This document shows, piece by piece, positions 44,818 to 59,600 of a stretch of 64,000 bases of DNA. A program made the position numbers and the translations under genes. Source of the DNA: Lichenostomus cassidix. Taxonomy: Eukaryota; Chordata; Aves; Passeriformes; Meliphagidae. Within the stretch, counting starts at the first letter, position 1, and each line of letters starts with the position of its first letter. A model generated the notes under the pieces. That model was given only the letters and a program-made list of their open reading frames with translations. It made no database searches and was not told the DNA's origin. The stretch is taken from assembly GCA_008360975.2 (NCBI GenBank), contig CM039183.1, positions 12,985,762 to 13,049,761 on the forward strand, written 5' to 3'.

Positions 44818-47779
44818 GTATTACATGATTTTCTTTATTTTTAATGCCATCAGTATACTTTACTGTATTTATAAATAATGTAAGTAAATGTAAAATTTTT
44901 GCACTGATAACATGAGGTAGGTATATTCTTACAGTAAATATGTCATGGATATCAAGGTAAGGGTAATTATCCTAAACTTCAGGCTGACTATTTTCAAAGT
45001 TTGTCTCCTGGTTTTGTGAGAGATGTATACCTTTGGCAGTGATAAAAGAGGCTACAGTTATAGGGAGTATTCAGGATGAAATAACAGGCACATTTTGAGG
45101 TATGCCTTTTTTTGTTCTCAAAGACATGTGGTCTAAACCACCAGATATGGAAAAAAAACCATGATGTTGGTCAACAGAGACTCTCTGGAGATAATCTGTC
45201 CAGGGTCAGTCCACAGCTTGATGTATGTTTTAAACGGGAATAGCACTAACTTTAGCAAGACTTTGCTATAAGCCAGTCACATTTGCCCTGAGAGTTTTCT
45301 TGTATATGAATCACTTTGAGCATATCTGAGATAAGAATTGGACAAAGGAATGAGGAAGAATAAGAGCCAAAGAGAAGTGTGGGGTTTCTTTGAGGTTTTT
45401 TTAATTCTTTTTTTTGTTTCTTTATGTAAAGAACTCCAGCAGTGTTTATTTCCCTTCTCCCAGAGGAAAGAGTGCAGTAGAGGACAAGGTTCTTTTTCCT
45501 GTATATATAAACCCCAGGTTTTGCTACAAGGATACTTTTTCACAGGCATTGTGTAAATATATTTCTGTGATAAGAAGTTGGTCATTAAAACCCATTTAAT
45601 CTCTGTTACATATGGTGAATCATACAGTTCTATTCATCTTAAGCATTTGTAAGGGCATGCCTACTCTTTGTATCAATCAGAAATCCAATCTGCATGGTCA
45701 TACTTTCCTAACTAATTAAATGAGAAACAAACTCCTGGGTTTGTCGGTGTCTTGGCTGATTTAGTGTTTCCATGCCTAGAAACTCCATGGGATGCAAAGA
45801 CAGTAAAGACAAAACCGTAGTGTCTCGTTGCTCTTCATCTCAGACTCCCTGGAAAGATTCTGTGCCTGTGTTGTAGATGGGTACCATTTAAAGGGATGTG
45901 TGTGTTCTGGAGCTCTAAGGCTTCTTACCTGAGGAAAGTTTTAAGCCAATATGAAAACCAATCTGCTCATTTCTTTGTTTTATAGGATTGTTTTGTTTTG
46001 TTTGCTATATGGCTTATCCTTTTGTTTTTCTTAATAGTACCTAGTTTGTATGACTTCCTTATTACTTATTATTGCTATTTTATTCCTAATCAGTAGATAT
46101 CCTGGCTGCAGTTACCTTAGAATGACATTTTATATTAACTGAACCTTGACATTATAGATAATTTTTATTAATAATGCAGAATCATTTTTCTAGGTTGTTC
46201 TGTACACAGAATAAATGATGCAGTGTGTATGACACCAAAGGGGTTTTTTGTATGAGAGGAATAAAATATAAATATTGTGAATATTTATAATGAATAATAG
46301 CTGATCTGGAGAGCAGATTGTTAGCAAAACAGAAACTTTTCAAGTATTGTGCAACTGTTAGAGATTTATATTTTTATTTTTAAAGTTTTAACACCTATAT
46401 TCATCAAAAATTACCTTGTGTATATTAGCTACATTTAATGTTTAATATTGTGCCAAGTAACATAATTTAAGCACCAGTCAGCAGTCATCCAATCATTTGA
46501 CTACAATTTTCTTTTCATATTTTGATTTTTATTAGATTTATCCAGTTAATATCCAAATAATCATTACTGTGTTTTGAGAATCACAACACTTCTGCACATA
46601 TGACAGTGTATATTTGTTCAAATGTATGGAAAGGGTTTGTATGTGTACCAACTCCAGTTGCTTTTGTAGAAAATATCCCTCAATATTGAACAATATTCTT
46701 TGATATTGAACCATATCCTCAACCGGCATCATTTTGTTGACTGTCCTGAAACTGCAGTAATATCAGCTGTTGAAACATGTGGCCTTGAAAAAGTTGTGAT
46801 AACACACATTCATAACACATGACAATATAACAATTCAGGAGGGTGATGGGAAGGAATGAAGGGATAAAAGAGGAAACACCTTTGTTATAAGTTCCATTCC
46901 TTGAAAGACATGCAAGGTCAGTAATTGCAAAAGTATGGGTGATTATGTCATTAGCTAATCTTATTTTGCAAATGTAAACAATAAAACACTTTTAAGAAGC
47001 TTTATGATGTAATCTGTCCTGAAGAGTATAAATGGCTGAAGGATCACTATCTTCTTTAATTGTGTAGATATTCTTGGGATACTGAAAAAGGAAAAAAAAA
47101 ACCAGTATATCTTCAGAATTAGGACAGGGTGTTGACCTGGTGTTGACAGAGGAAGGAGAGTTGAGGCAACCTCTCCAATTGGGCAAGCAATACAAAATCA
47201 ATTGCCATCTCATGACACTCGAGATGTTTGTCATTTGGTTGTAAATCTAAATTCGTATACTCTGGATGATCTCCCCACAAATTACTCCTTGTAAATGTTA
47301 TGCCCAGTTCTAGGAAGAGCTACTATCTTTTAGTTATACTGCCATTTGTTTATTTTCTCCTAAGAACCGTATATTTAGAAATACTTAGGAATTCCTTTTA
47401 CATTCTCTGGACATAACCTACCTGTATAGAACTTTAGCAGCAGAGTTGTCATAGCTCTGATGGTGAAAAGACACAGGCAAGGTAAGGGTTGTGTTCATGG
47501 TTTTATTAGACCACTTGAAAATGCTGCTCAGAGCAATAGTTTGAGTTCAAAGTAAACCTTGAACCTGCTGTTCATAACAGACAGATTTGATTGCCCTAAA
47601 CAAATTTGAGCCCAAACAAATTTTGTCTGCTTTCTCCAACTATTGGAAGTGGTCTAATAAAATTACCATTTCCACCTATAGGCCTTACCTTGTCAAAGTC
47701 ATGCAGAATTATTTTGCGATGAATAGTAAGACAACCAGACTTATATGGCAACTAATGTGAAACACTCTATTTCTTTATT

Positions 47780-47822
47780 AAAAAAAAACAAATCCAAAAC
47801 CAACCAACCAAAAAAAACCCCT
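47780..47822. repeat. A/C-rich low-complexity run
   Basis: A-runs with CCAAAACCAACCAACCA in the middle. Confidence 0.7.
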
Positions 47823-50800
47823 TCCACTCCTTTTCATATTCTTTTGGTGAGCAATAGAAGGAATTTATAATTCAGAATCTGTAACAGTGACGTGTATTAC
47901 TTTGCTTTTTCTGTACTGCAGTTCTCTTAACACTATACATGTTATCTATAGTTTATTTCTATGTAATTATCATACTTTTGACTACATATATTACTCATTC
48001 TATACCTAAATACTATGTTCATACTCCTGTTCTATTATATTAGAGATTATGTGCAGCTTTAAATTGTACATGAGTCACTCAGGTTCATGACAAACTATTA
48101 AATGTTAGCTAGCTGAGCAATATCTGTTTCTACCAAAAGATTGATAGTACAACTGCAATTCATCGTATTAGATTGCAGGCTTTTGATGTGCTGGTATTTG
48201 CTCTACTGTGTACAAATGCTGAAGAAAGACTTCAGAATGGCAATTTATTTATGTGTCAACTTCCTTGAGAAAGGAGGGCAAGTTTTTATTGCACAAGCTA
48301 TGGTACAATATCTGCAACACCAAAGTGACGCCACTAATTTGTGAATTACCAATCACACAATTCATTTGACAGCTGGGAAAAAACAGAGCACTGAAAAATA
48401 AAAGCAATTTAAATAAATCCTTAAACAATCATGAGCATAAAAGTGGTATGTTATAGCTAAGTAATCATGCAGTGCTTTTGTGATGCAACACAAATCTCAC
48501 CTTGTGCCAGTGATCTGCCCTGACATCAAACCGTGTGGAACTCAGTCATTAACCTTTCTGCAACCACAAGTTCATCTTACAGTGATGGCTTTCATTTTTG
48601 CTCTGCTTTCAAAGAACTAAAATGGCCTTGGCTCCTTGCACTCTCTGATCTTTCTCAGACTGTTGAAAAGCCTGTCCTCTCCTCATCTGCTTTCGTGTGC
48701 ACTGCTTCAAAGTGGGTCTGAGAGACACCCATCCCCCAGCCCTCCCTGACCCGAACCCCCAGCACTCCAGAAGCTGTGTAAATGCTTTGGTACAGCCCTG
48801 GGGTCTAGCACGGCTCCTTATTTTTGGCTCAGTGCCCTGTTGACATGGATATGGTTTCATGCCTTCCTGACTGCAGCTGGCTTTTGCCTGGCAAGTGCAA
48901 AACATGGATGGAGGGCATTCTTGACTCTCTGGACTTGTTCACATAGTTATATATCCTAGGTGATAGCAGCTGATTGGGAAGACTCCCTGCCAGAACTGAA
49001 GTGAGGTAATTCAGGAGTTTGACACACAATGGGGTTGCCAGAGTCAGGCAACTGAAATTGTTTCTAGGTGATGTTACAGGAGAGGAATGGATTACTTGAG
49101 CTTCCCCACTCAATCTCATAGGTGCTTCTACTAATAAAAAGGAGCAAATCAACTAGGTTTAAAAAAATTATCCTACATTTAACAGGTCCCAAACATTTTG
49201 AAAGTATTGGATAATTTACAAAATTATGAGCATAAGAATTAAAAAAATATGCTCTATAAAACTAGCACTACTTTTTAAAAATAAATTAATGAACTTTAAA
49301 TATAAAGCTTCTCAAAGTACTCCAAAGAGCAGTTGCTACATCTCATATCTCTTCTATAATGACTTTCTTTTTCTAAAGAACCTCATAAGTATAGTTAAAT
49401 AGAGGCTGCTGTTCACCAAAAGTATTATAATTAAGTTTTTATGTGTAACCCATATCCCCATGCCTATACGTATATGTTCCAATAAATATTTCTACTATCC
49501 TTACCTTTGTATGGTCAATATGTTAAAATCTTGATTGAATATCATGATGAACTATACACGAAATGTTTGTTGTGATGCATTGAAGCAAGTAATTTCCTTG
49601 CACTTCAGTGGGCAATACCCTGCAACCTTGGAATATTGACATTTGAAGCTGCAGATTCAACTTTATGTTGAAACGTGATCAATTAAGAGTCCCTAATGAG
49701 AAAAAAAATGCAGCAGAATATGACTGCTGAAGAAATTTTCTGTCTGAAGCACATGGCTCAGAAGAAACCAATCAACATCAGGAAAAGAAATGTAAATTCT
49801 TCCTTGAGACACACATACTCAAAATTCTGAGATGGCTGATTTCTCCTCAGCAGAATGAAAAGAAATTCTAAGGACCTGCCACAACTATCAAGAAAACTTT
49901 CTGAAGAAAGGGGAACACACTTACTTTTAAAATAAAGTCACCACATGGTAATGTCCAATCCACACTAAGAATTCTGGTGCCTTACCACCATGAAAATAAA
50001 GCATTTACCATGTTCCAGATCATTCTGATGTCACTCAGTCATGTAACATAAATGTACATTTTTCATTGGCTTCGTATGGATTTAGAGGAAAGAAAATAAT
50101 TGTGTAGCTATGAAGGATTTAATGTAAAACATAGTTATATTTTCAAATGTGTAGATTTCTGCTGGGTCCAGAAATCATTGTGGTAGGAGAATATTTTGGC
50201 TTCCTCAACATGAGGCTCCTCTTTGAGCATAGGTTTGTCCAGAAGATGGGTATGCTGACAGAAAACCTTTCAAAATAGTATTAAAGGTCTTTCAAGATGA
50301 AGGATGTGTATTCCAGGCCAAAAAGTATGAGGGCATTTATTGAGGATGGAAAACAGTTAAGCTGTCACTCTGAAGAGGTAAAAAAACCCCCAAACAATCA
50401 GCAGGTAAGCAATACAGAAATAGGAAAACTTGGCATTTCTTTCTTAAAGCAAACTTTCCTTTTAATGTATATATAAATGTACATAGAAAATGAGAATTTA
50501 AAGCTGCAGCGATCTGTATCTCTTTTGCACAGTGAAAGTTTTATACATATTTCATAGACATTTTCAATGAAACAGGTATTTGATAGAGATGCATTCCTTG
50601 GATATTGGAATTTCCTTGAACCTTCTCATGAGCCAAATAATTGGTAGAGTGACACTAAAGATTTCAGTTTCACCCTAAGATTGCACTGAAACTTCCTGGG
50701 ATAAAATTCAGTCCTTGAAATCTACAAGAGCAACTAAACAAATGAGCCCAACAGAATGTAATTTCTGTTATTTCAATGAAAATCAAAAATAATTGGAGAT

Positions 50801-53800
50801 TATTGTACATCTCAGAAAGAAGTCTCAGCTGGTTTTAACATTAATCCAATCAATCATGCTCAGTGGAGTTTCACCAGCTAAGTGGAAAGAAATTAGAGCC
50901 CCAAGGAAGAGTATTTTCAAACATCTCTAAGATTTGTCTACATTCAGGAATCACAAAATTCTGGACTAAACTTTATCACAGTTTCTAAAAAAACTAAATC
51001 CAGTGGAAGTGAACAACTCTTAGGAAGACTTCTCTAAAATTGTGCTGCTACAACTGCAAATGGGGACTATGCTTCCTAAATGCCCATCACAACGATATTT
51101 TTCTACCAAGAAAGACTCCCTGAAAATGAATGGAACAAAATGTTTAAATAGTCAGGTCAGAATTGATTGTTGTTGTAGAAATAAGAATGCTGCATACAAA
51201 TTTTTTAGCCTACTCTTTAACTCTACACCAATTTTCTTTGGTGGTAATAACATGTGAGGATACTTAGAAACAACAGAAATTAGAATTATCCAGTCTTCTT
51301 TAAACTCTTTTAATTAAACAATATAATTTGCAGTGATACTACTAATATACCTCTTTCCTGATTTTCAAAGCCTTCTGTAACCCTGATGTTCTTAATTGCT
51401 TGAAGGTAGCTTTCTATATTTACTTCAGGGTCTACCTAGAGCAATTAGGCAGAACAGTGGAATTGTGCAATGAACTGGGAAGTTCAGGAGCACAAAGGAG
51501 GACTCTCATAGGAGATGAGTGTGGAGCATGGAACGTGGACTTTGCTATGAAATTCTGCCTTCATCGTTCTTTTAATGGTTTTCATAGATAACAACCTGTT
51601 AGCCAGAGATGTTCCTTCCAGACTTGGGAGGAAACAAAAGTGACTGAATCTATTTATTGAATTAATTGATTCTAGTGAAAGGAGCCCTTTCTTCCCCATT
51701 AAAGCTACATTCAGGGTGTGTTTTTTTTTCTGTTGGCACCCACTTACAACAATTTTCTGATCAGCACTGCATTTCATTTAAAGGCAGTTTTTGTAATTTG
51801 CTGCTATGACTTAGAGATTCTGGTACATTTTGTTGCCCGCTCAAAGTAGACATTTATTCTTTAAAGAAAGGAAGCATCTGGACTGATTCACTGGCAACTA
51901 ATAAAGCTGTGTAGAAGCAACCTAGGATAACAAGGGGCTACCACAGAACACCTGGCACTGTTGGCATCACAGCATTGACTTCAGTAGCTTCTCTGTCTTG
52001 GGGATGGGACAAAATAAAAGCAGCTGTGTCTAATTCCTTTCATCTGCCTTTGCATATTCTTCAGACAGAGGGGAGTCTGCCTGGAAACCAAAATTCAGTA
52101 TTAAGTGAGTATGAGTCTGTAAAATTTTCACTGGAGTTACCCTTAGTTAATAGGTCTATCCTGAACTCCACATCATGAGCAGTGGTTATTCCATTTTCGG
52201 GAGTATCCACCCAAAGGAAAAGGGGCTGAGTATCTTCCTGTGACCATTAATATTCTGCTTCTGAAGCATCTTTTAGCTGAAAAAACCCTAAGAGATTCCT
52301 GAGGCCAGCTGCATTGGTACTTATGTGACCCCATGCCCAACCAACAGGAACATCTCTCCCTAGGACTAGAAGTCAGGAAGAATTGACGTGATTTCCTACT
52401 TCATTGAACCCGAGTGTCTTTGTTAAGAAGAGCCCAAGTTATAACAAAAGGTGCCTGATAAGTGCTTTTGATCTCAGAAAAAGGGCACTGCAGGCATTTT
52501 GCTGGTAATACAAGCTGGTCTTTAGATTTTCTCAGTTAATGGCTCTGCTTAACCACTTGGTCTTAAAAGGTACTTACAAGGTACATTTAGTGTTTTCACA
52601 AGTCTGTAAGAAATTTAAGAAAAAAAAAATCACCAATGTCATTTACAGGCAAGTCATCATTGAAAAGTGTTTGCAAATTGTGATTTTACTATTGAACCTG
52701 TGCAAAACAAAGCATAAATTAAAGACAAATGCACAATAGCCTCCTTGACAACGCTATTTGCACTATGAATGGACACTTATTTAAATGGATATTTGATATT
52801 GTTTGTATTAACTGCAACTACAGATTAGTTGTTACGTGGTTTTCAGTTTTAGAAGTCATTTGGCTGTAGCTACATTGAGCTGTAACCGTAGTAAATGTGT
52901 ACTTAATCACAAAGGTGATGGGAGATTTCAAAAAGTTCTATTTTAATTTAATCTTCATTTACCTGAACACCCCCACATGACTGTGGTACAAGTAGTGAAC
53001 TGGTGCTTTCATTTCACCCAAATGCTTCTTAAAACCATGAATTTTGCAGGTGTCTCTCAAAGTTCTTACACCATTATGCACCTTCAGACACATGAAAATG
53101 CAACTGTGACTGTGTCACTTGTGCACTGATTTTTTTTTATATCTTTATCAGATTTTTTTGTCTCTATACTTCTCTGCAGTTAATTATTTTAATGAGAATA
53201 CTGTCTGTGAGTGTGAATGTATTATAATATTGGAAGAAAATTTATATTTCAGAAAAGAATCATATAAACTTATCTAAATACAAGATTGGAGCAACAAAGT
53301 TAAACTTGGAGATTAGTAGTTTTGTATGATTCTTGCGCAACGTATTTATCTGTATAGCACTGTTATATTCATACACATCCAGACATCCTATATGAGACAG
53401 GAAAATATCTATGGCAAATATGAACATTACATAAAGCTACATGAGTCCCACTGTTAGTCAACTGCTACATACTTCCCCAGGGCAAAGAAGGGAGCTTTTC
53501 AGGCTACTGTGAAGAGGATAAATCCCTGTATTCCTGTTGAAAATATTGGGAAGCACTGAATAGATGGAGTAAAAACACAGTAAGTCATTCACAATTCTAA
53601 AGGACAGATTCCTCCACAATTTTTATTCGCATATACACATTTACCACATGTAAGTGGAACTGCATTCAGGACACAGTCACATAAGGAGATAAATAGAACC
53701 TGCTGTACTTTATCAGTTTGCCTCTCAGAAATGCCTCTATCTCTGGTTTTATAATGCTTTATACAATGACAAATATGTAATAAAAAATACTCATGTGTCA

Positions 53801-54269
53801 TTATGTGTCATTTATTCTCTCTTCCAGGAAAACACATGTATTTGATATTTATCCAGTGTTCTAAAATAGCTGATAGAGTTACACCATGCTAACAAGACTA
53901 TCCATTTCAGTTGTCCCTGAAGTGAATTGGCTTGTTCAAGAAGCAGGTTTTTGAGACTTGTGCATTTATTGAGCTGTTATAAAAGAAAAATCAAAGTTTA
54001 ATTAATATTTTCCTTTTCAAAACACCTAAAAGATCTGTATATCAGCCCTATAGCTTTTAATAAGTACATATAACTCTCAGAAATGTACATATATCTAGGT
54101 CATGCTAATTATCCACCTTGGGAGGCAAGAATGCGCCTATACTCCTCCACCTAGTTGGCATACTCTTGAGACCCAAGTCAGAAGAGCAGGCTTCAGAAAG
54201 ACTAAAAATACATTTCCTAGATTCTTAGCCATTAAACTGCTTAAAGAGGAGGTCTCTCATGTACTAGCT

Positions 54270-54350
54270 GACAGCCTGTAATTTGTATTATGCAGGAAAT
54301 GAGACTAGATAATCAAAAACAACCTTTCTGGCCTTAAAGCCTATGAATCA
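54270..54350 (+). mobile_element. Ancient CR1 3' end (sauropsid type)
   Basis: ATGCAGGAAATGAGACTAGA, then CCTTTCTGGCCTTAAAGCCT and ATGAATCA, matches the forward tail of the same old CR1 type seen in antisense at 33462-33632. No coding part was recognised upstream, so it is a short 5'-truncated copy. Confidence 0.7.
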
Positions 54351-56554
54351 CACAGAACAGCAAAATTACTGTGGTAGCATGTAAGAAAATTGTCAGACAT
54401 AAAAAGAGCCACCCCGGATTTGCTTTATTAGTGACACTTTTTACCGTGTTTCTTGTGTAGATGGAATTATGTATCAGTGAGATCCTCTGAGTCAAGCCCT
54501 AATGGACTAACAGGAAAAAACATTCAAAGCATTCCCTGAAGTAAGGATGTAACAAGAAAACTGAAACACCTTCATGGAGAAACCTCAAATATATATGGGA
54601 GTGTGAATGAAAGGGAGATTAATCTTTCTCAAACTTCAACATTTCGATGTGGTTGTTTATTTTGAATACTTTAAATTGAATACTGCAGTTAATCTCATTT
54701 TCAGGAGTGTTATGCCATTCAGTATTTTTATTTTATACATGTTCTCATAACACATTTACAAAAGGGTATGGAGATCTTCTAAAAATGATCTTACCATGTC
54801 ATACAGTGACTGCTACACCAGACAAACCCTGGGCAAAACACTGTTGTGAATTATTTGTGCAACAAAGCTGGAGCTGTTAATTTCTGCCCTTTTATACAGG
54901 AAAAGTGCTTGTACAAAGCCTGCAAATTAAATGAGGAATAGAAATTGTGATCTAATCTAGGAAATGTTATAAACTAGAGGGTAATACAGTCCCATAAGAG
55001 TGTTCTGAAGTAGAGAGAAGAAAGATTCAAACTTATTAGATGGAGAGTTTTAATTTAAAGACAGAACTCAGTGTTCTAATATTTTAGCTTCTCTTTGAAC
55101 CTCACTATTCAAGTTTATATTCACTGAGAGTTAAGTAGTCTTCTTTAGTTGCAATATGCTCACACAAAAGGAGAGGATGGAATCATAGGCTACTTTACTG
55201 AAGGACTTATTATTCTACATCAGAATTATCTTTATTCATGAAGACTTCAAATACTTTCTTAATGTTCAGTTTTACTGTAGCCTGGAAAAGATCCTGTTAT
55301 TTGCTAAAATTCAAAAAGACAAATGGGACTAAGTAGTTTCTCCCAGAACATAAAAAAAAAAAAAAAATTAAGGAGCTATTTAATTCAATGAAGTTAGAAA
55401 ATTTCTAGTTTAAAAGAATTCCAGACCTTTCTCAGATAATATATGTTAAGTGTCAGAGAGGAGGAAGAAAGCCAATTTCTGAGGTATATCTTCTATTCCT
55501 CATTACTGGTGTTCACTTACACACCTTGCAGAGTTAACAGCCTCTGGGTTATTAACATCTTGTTATTGTTTGATAATTTATTAATGCAATGGGTCAAATA
55601 TATGTACAAGCAGCTGAATATGTGTCATTGTGGAAAATGCAAAAGCATATTCTCAGAGAATTAATTTCTGGGAAGTATTTGAGAAAAGGGCATATTGAAA
55701 TGTCACTGCGAGGATGCTATCATATGCTTGAAGGCTGATACAGAGGAATTGACAGCAAAAAGCAAATCAAAATGTAGAAAAGCCAACCAAAAAACAACCC
55801 TAGACCCTCCAGCAGTTATAATTAGGTCATTTTGTATAATTGATGTCAGATTATAATATTCAAATTCACATAAATGAGTTCATGGGAGAAAAGCACCACA
55901 CAATGTCTTTTTCCTTTATATTTACAATATATTTTATATGTATTTTATCTCGTGTTGCATCTGTTTCCTGGAGACACTGTTTAGCAAAAGAACTGATGAA
56001 GCCCTGATGCGTTCATGGTTGCACAATGTTTGTCATTATGCTGAAGGACTGAGGAAAACTTAATTGGCAGTTAAAGCTTGAACTTTCTGCACCTCAAAAT
56101 ATGGTTCTCAGTTCCTATTTTGCCTGTGGCACATCTGCTGACAGTTTTAGCAGATGTTTGAGTATCAGTGAAGTGTGGCCATGACTGCTGATGTGCCCAG
56201 GCATGTTATTTGGAAAAAACAGCTTTCCAGTGCTCCAGAACATCTTTGATTCAAAAGCTAGATTAATTCAGTTTTAGTAACTTGGAACAACTCTGATTAC
56301 TTCAGTGTTTGAACTTACTGTAGTTGGTTTGTCTGTAAATAGGCACTAAGAATGAGACCAAGCAGACATTAGTGCCAGTCTGGGATGGTTTGGGAAGAGA
56401 AATTTATCAGCAGTAACACAAGAAAGAAAGAATGAGGAGAAACTTTGAATGTTGTTGATAGGTGTGTATTGTTGCATAAATTAGCATTATTTCTTTCTGT
56501 ATTTCAGCTTTTTATAGAAGCAATACAATTTGCATTTGGGCTGTTTTTCCTTCT

Positions 56555-56613
56555 GCTTTGTTTTGGTTTGAGGTTTTTTTGGGGGGTTTTGTTGTTTGTT
56601 TTGTTTTTTTCCC
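56555..56613. repeat. G/T-rich low-complexity run
   Basis: GTTTT units, a T(7)G(6) block and further GTTT units. Simple sequence. Confidence 0.75.
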
Positions 56614-59600
56614 AAAGAGCAGTAAGCAGGGTTTCTGTAGTGTAAGAACAAAGCCACTGCATGTGTGGAGACCAATGAAATACTAATTGGATTACAGGTG
56701 CACTTAATTATCGTGCACTGAAGGTGTTCAGTTTTCCTATGATCAAGGCAGTAGTGTGAATATGGACTGAAAGAAAGAGGTTTCTTCTTATGCTAAGTGG
56801 GAAGCTCAGGGAATACAAAAAGGGTGAGTAAAGCTGTCTGGAACTTTGCTAAAACTTTATGCATCTCTTGTCTCTCCTGTTTCTTGAAGGACAGTGGTTT
56901 TTCTTTATAGTGTGAACATTTAGCTTTCTTTTGTGAAGCACTTGGCTAATTAAATACCTGTAGCACCTCTGAGATGCTTGCAGCGTGGGAGGACAATGAC
57001 TTCTGGCACAAGGTAGTCAGAGCAGCGTGTTCTGGGTTATTGTATTCAAAACTTTTCCCTGAAAAACTAAGGCACTAAGTAGAAAACTACGTGGGGAAAC
57101 TTCAGTGTCATGACACTTAAATCTGGTTCTAGACACATTTGAAAACTCCCTGTGTTTGTGAAGTCTCAAAGAAGGCAGGAAGGCTCTGAAGAGCCACAGA
57201 AGTACAGGCATAAAAGATTTTATTATTCCATTCTTTTCTCCTACTGACTGTGTCTCCGTGTTGCTAGGAGAAAGGTAAGGTAACTGCTCCCAATTTTTTA
57301 AAATACCATAGCTATTTCCTGCCAAGTGTTTTCTCCTAGGACCAACTGTTTCAATACTCAGTAGGCCCCAAATAAACCCTCAATAAAGCCAACCACCCAT
57401 CCACTTTGTTATATTCCAAGGGTCAGGAAGGGAGAAGTTTAGAAGAAAGGGAAGGTGAAAGAGCCGTTGCTGTGGGAGTGGATCAGAATTTAGAAGTGCA
57501 AAACCCAGACCTGGCAATCCCTGAGAATCACAAGGTCCTTGCTTAGCTTGGGAGTGTAGAGAAAACTGCCTGAGAGACCTGGAAGAAGTGCCTCATGCAA
57601 GCTCTCTGGTTGTTCATTTAGTCTTTAAAAAGAAGAACCCTGCTTATGCATTTCTGTCACTTTTGATGTGTGATCAAAATTCAACAAAGCTATATTTCTG
57701 TCAAAGGCACTTCAACTCCAACGCTTCCATATCTTCAATTTTCATAATTGATTTGATAACAAAATTACTTAATATTAAGTTCATGACAACATTTTTCAGA
57801 GAGAAAGGCTTTCTTCAACCATTCTCCTCCCCTCATTACTGTATTTTAATTCGTATCTCTGAAAATAATCCTAAATATTTAGGCTATAGACTTGATTTGA
57901 TCATCACCTGTACATCAGCAAAGAATCTTTGCAAATACAGTGAATTAAAAAGAGCTGTATGTACTTTAGCATAGATGCTTTAAGACCAGTTGAGAAGAAG
58001 GATGTTATGAAGTAGATCTATATTGAGAGGAAGGTTAATGAAGACAAAACCCCAAGACCGCTAGGTCTTAAGCCGAGGTCTATAATATTTGCCTAACTAG
58101 ATTAGGTTCAGAAGCACAACTAAGGAGCAGAGTGCTCTCACATAATCAAGGAGGTGAAAGTGGTGGTAAAAGAAGGAAGAAATAAACAAAAAACTGCATA
58201 AGGCAGCAGAAAGAATTTTCCCTCAGAAATCAGCAAGTTGAAACAGTCAAACCCAGTTTTACTTCATATCCTTTTTACCAATGACATGTAAATAGAGCTT
58301 CTGTCCATTTCCACCAAAATATGTAATTTTATGTGTATCTTAGCCTTAAGTAAAGATGAATAGATCAAGTAACCTCTGATTTTTCCAGAACATAAACATT
58401 TAGTTACAGCTTTTTAAAAGCAGGAAAAGATACCAGCTCTTATATATGCTATTAAGTATCTAGGTATTTTCTAGATGCCTATTCCAAAATCACATTATTA
58501 TTATAGTTTAAAAGACCTTGAAGCACAAATGCTTCAAATCTAATATGGAATATAAATATATAAGAAAATAGAGTGAAGAGAAAAAAATAGGGAGAATATA
58601 TGTTATTATTTAGTAATGTGCTTCAATATGGTGCCCAAACATTTGTATTTCCCCTAAAGAAATGTGATGAATTTTTTTATGTCCAAACATGGAAAAAGAA
58701 AAGAAACCCCAAAACCCTATTTCTTAAAATTTCTTCATAAAACTTTTATGAGGAAATAACATACAGACATTACATACACTCAGTCATTACTTACGTGCAG
58801 TAAAATGTCAAATAATCTGAAAAAAGTAGCACTTTTTCAGAACTACTCTTTTTTTTTTATAAATCCAGGAACAATCTCTATATAAAGTGACTCTAGAGCA
58901 TGCTGAATGCATTTAAAATTTATCAGCAAACTCCCTTTAGTTATCAAGCTAGAGAACATTTATCCTATTCATTATTGACATCTCCCAGAATTCTTTCTGT
59001 GATTTTGTGCAAATAGCTTGTCAGCTTTTGGCAAATAGAGGTGATTTTCAGTAACATTTTTCAGATACTTCAAATTGAATTATACATCCAGAGGCAGTCA
59101 ATCCTTCTTACCATTAATTTTGCAGGGGAAAAAAAAAATCCTTTCATATTGAAGGCCAGCTCTACAAAGGGGACCTAAGCCTTGCAATGCTGAGAGATCT
59201 TACCAAAGGGTTGGAGAAATCCTGCCCACCAGAATTCACATCCCTTGCCTCAGCACACAGGCTTGTTCTGCATTGGATGGGGAAATGCAAAGTGCCTTTG
59301 GGTACTGTGGGAATTTTGGTACTGTGAAAGTGAAAACTGTGAGGTTGATGAGTAAAGGTTGTGAGATCTAAACAGTGATTATCAAAGTCTACGTTAGGAA
59401 TTTGCATACATCTCAATTTTGGCATTCCCAAGTGACAATGTTAAGAAGGCACACCCATGGCCACAGCTCTGTGGCATTTTTTTGGCAACTTGTAGCTTTT
59501 CTTTGTTACTTTGAATTCTATTACCTTAAACCATTTTATTTTAAAGCAGCTCAAAAAATATGCATTTCCGGTTGCAATGACGTTTGTAGACTGTTAACCT

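Noticed and set aside
57588..57974. 128-codon plus-strand open frame
   Set aside because: Low-complexity composition and no similarity I recognise; no acceptor or donor compatible with NRXN1 phase was evident.
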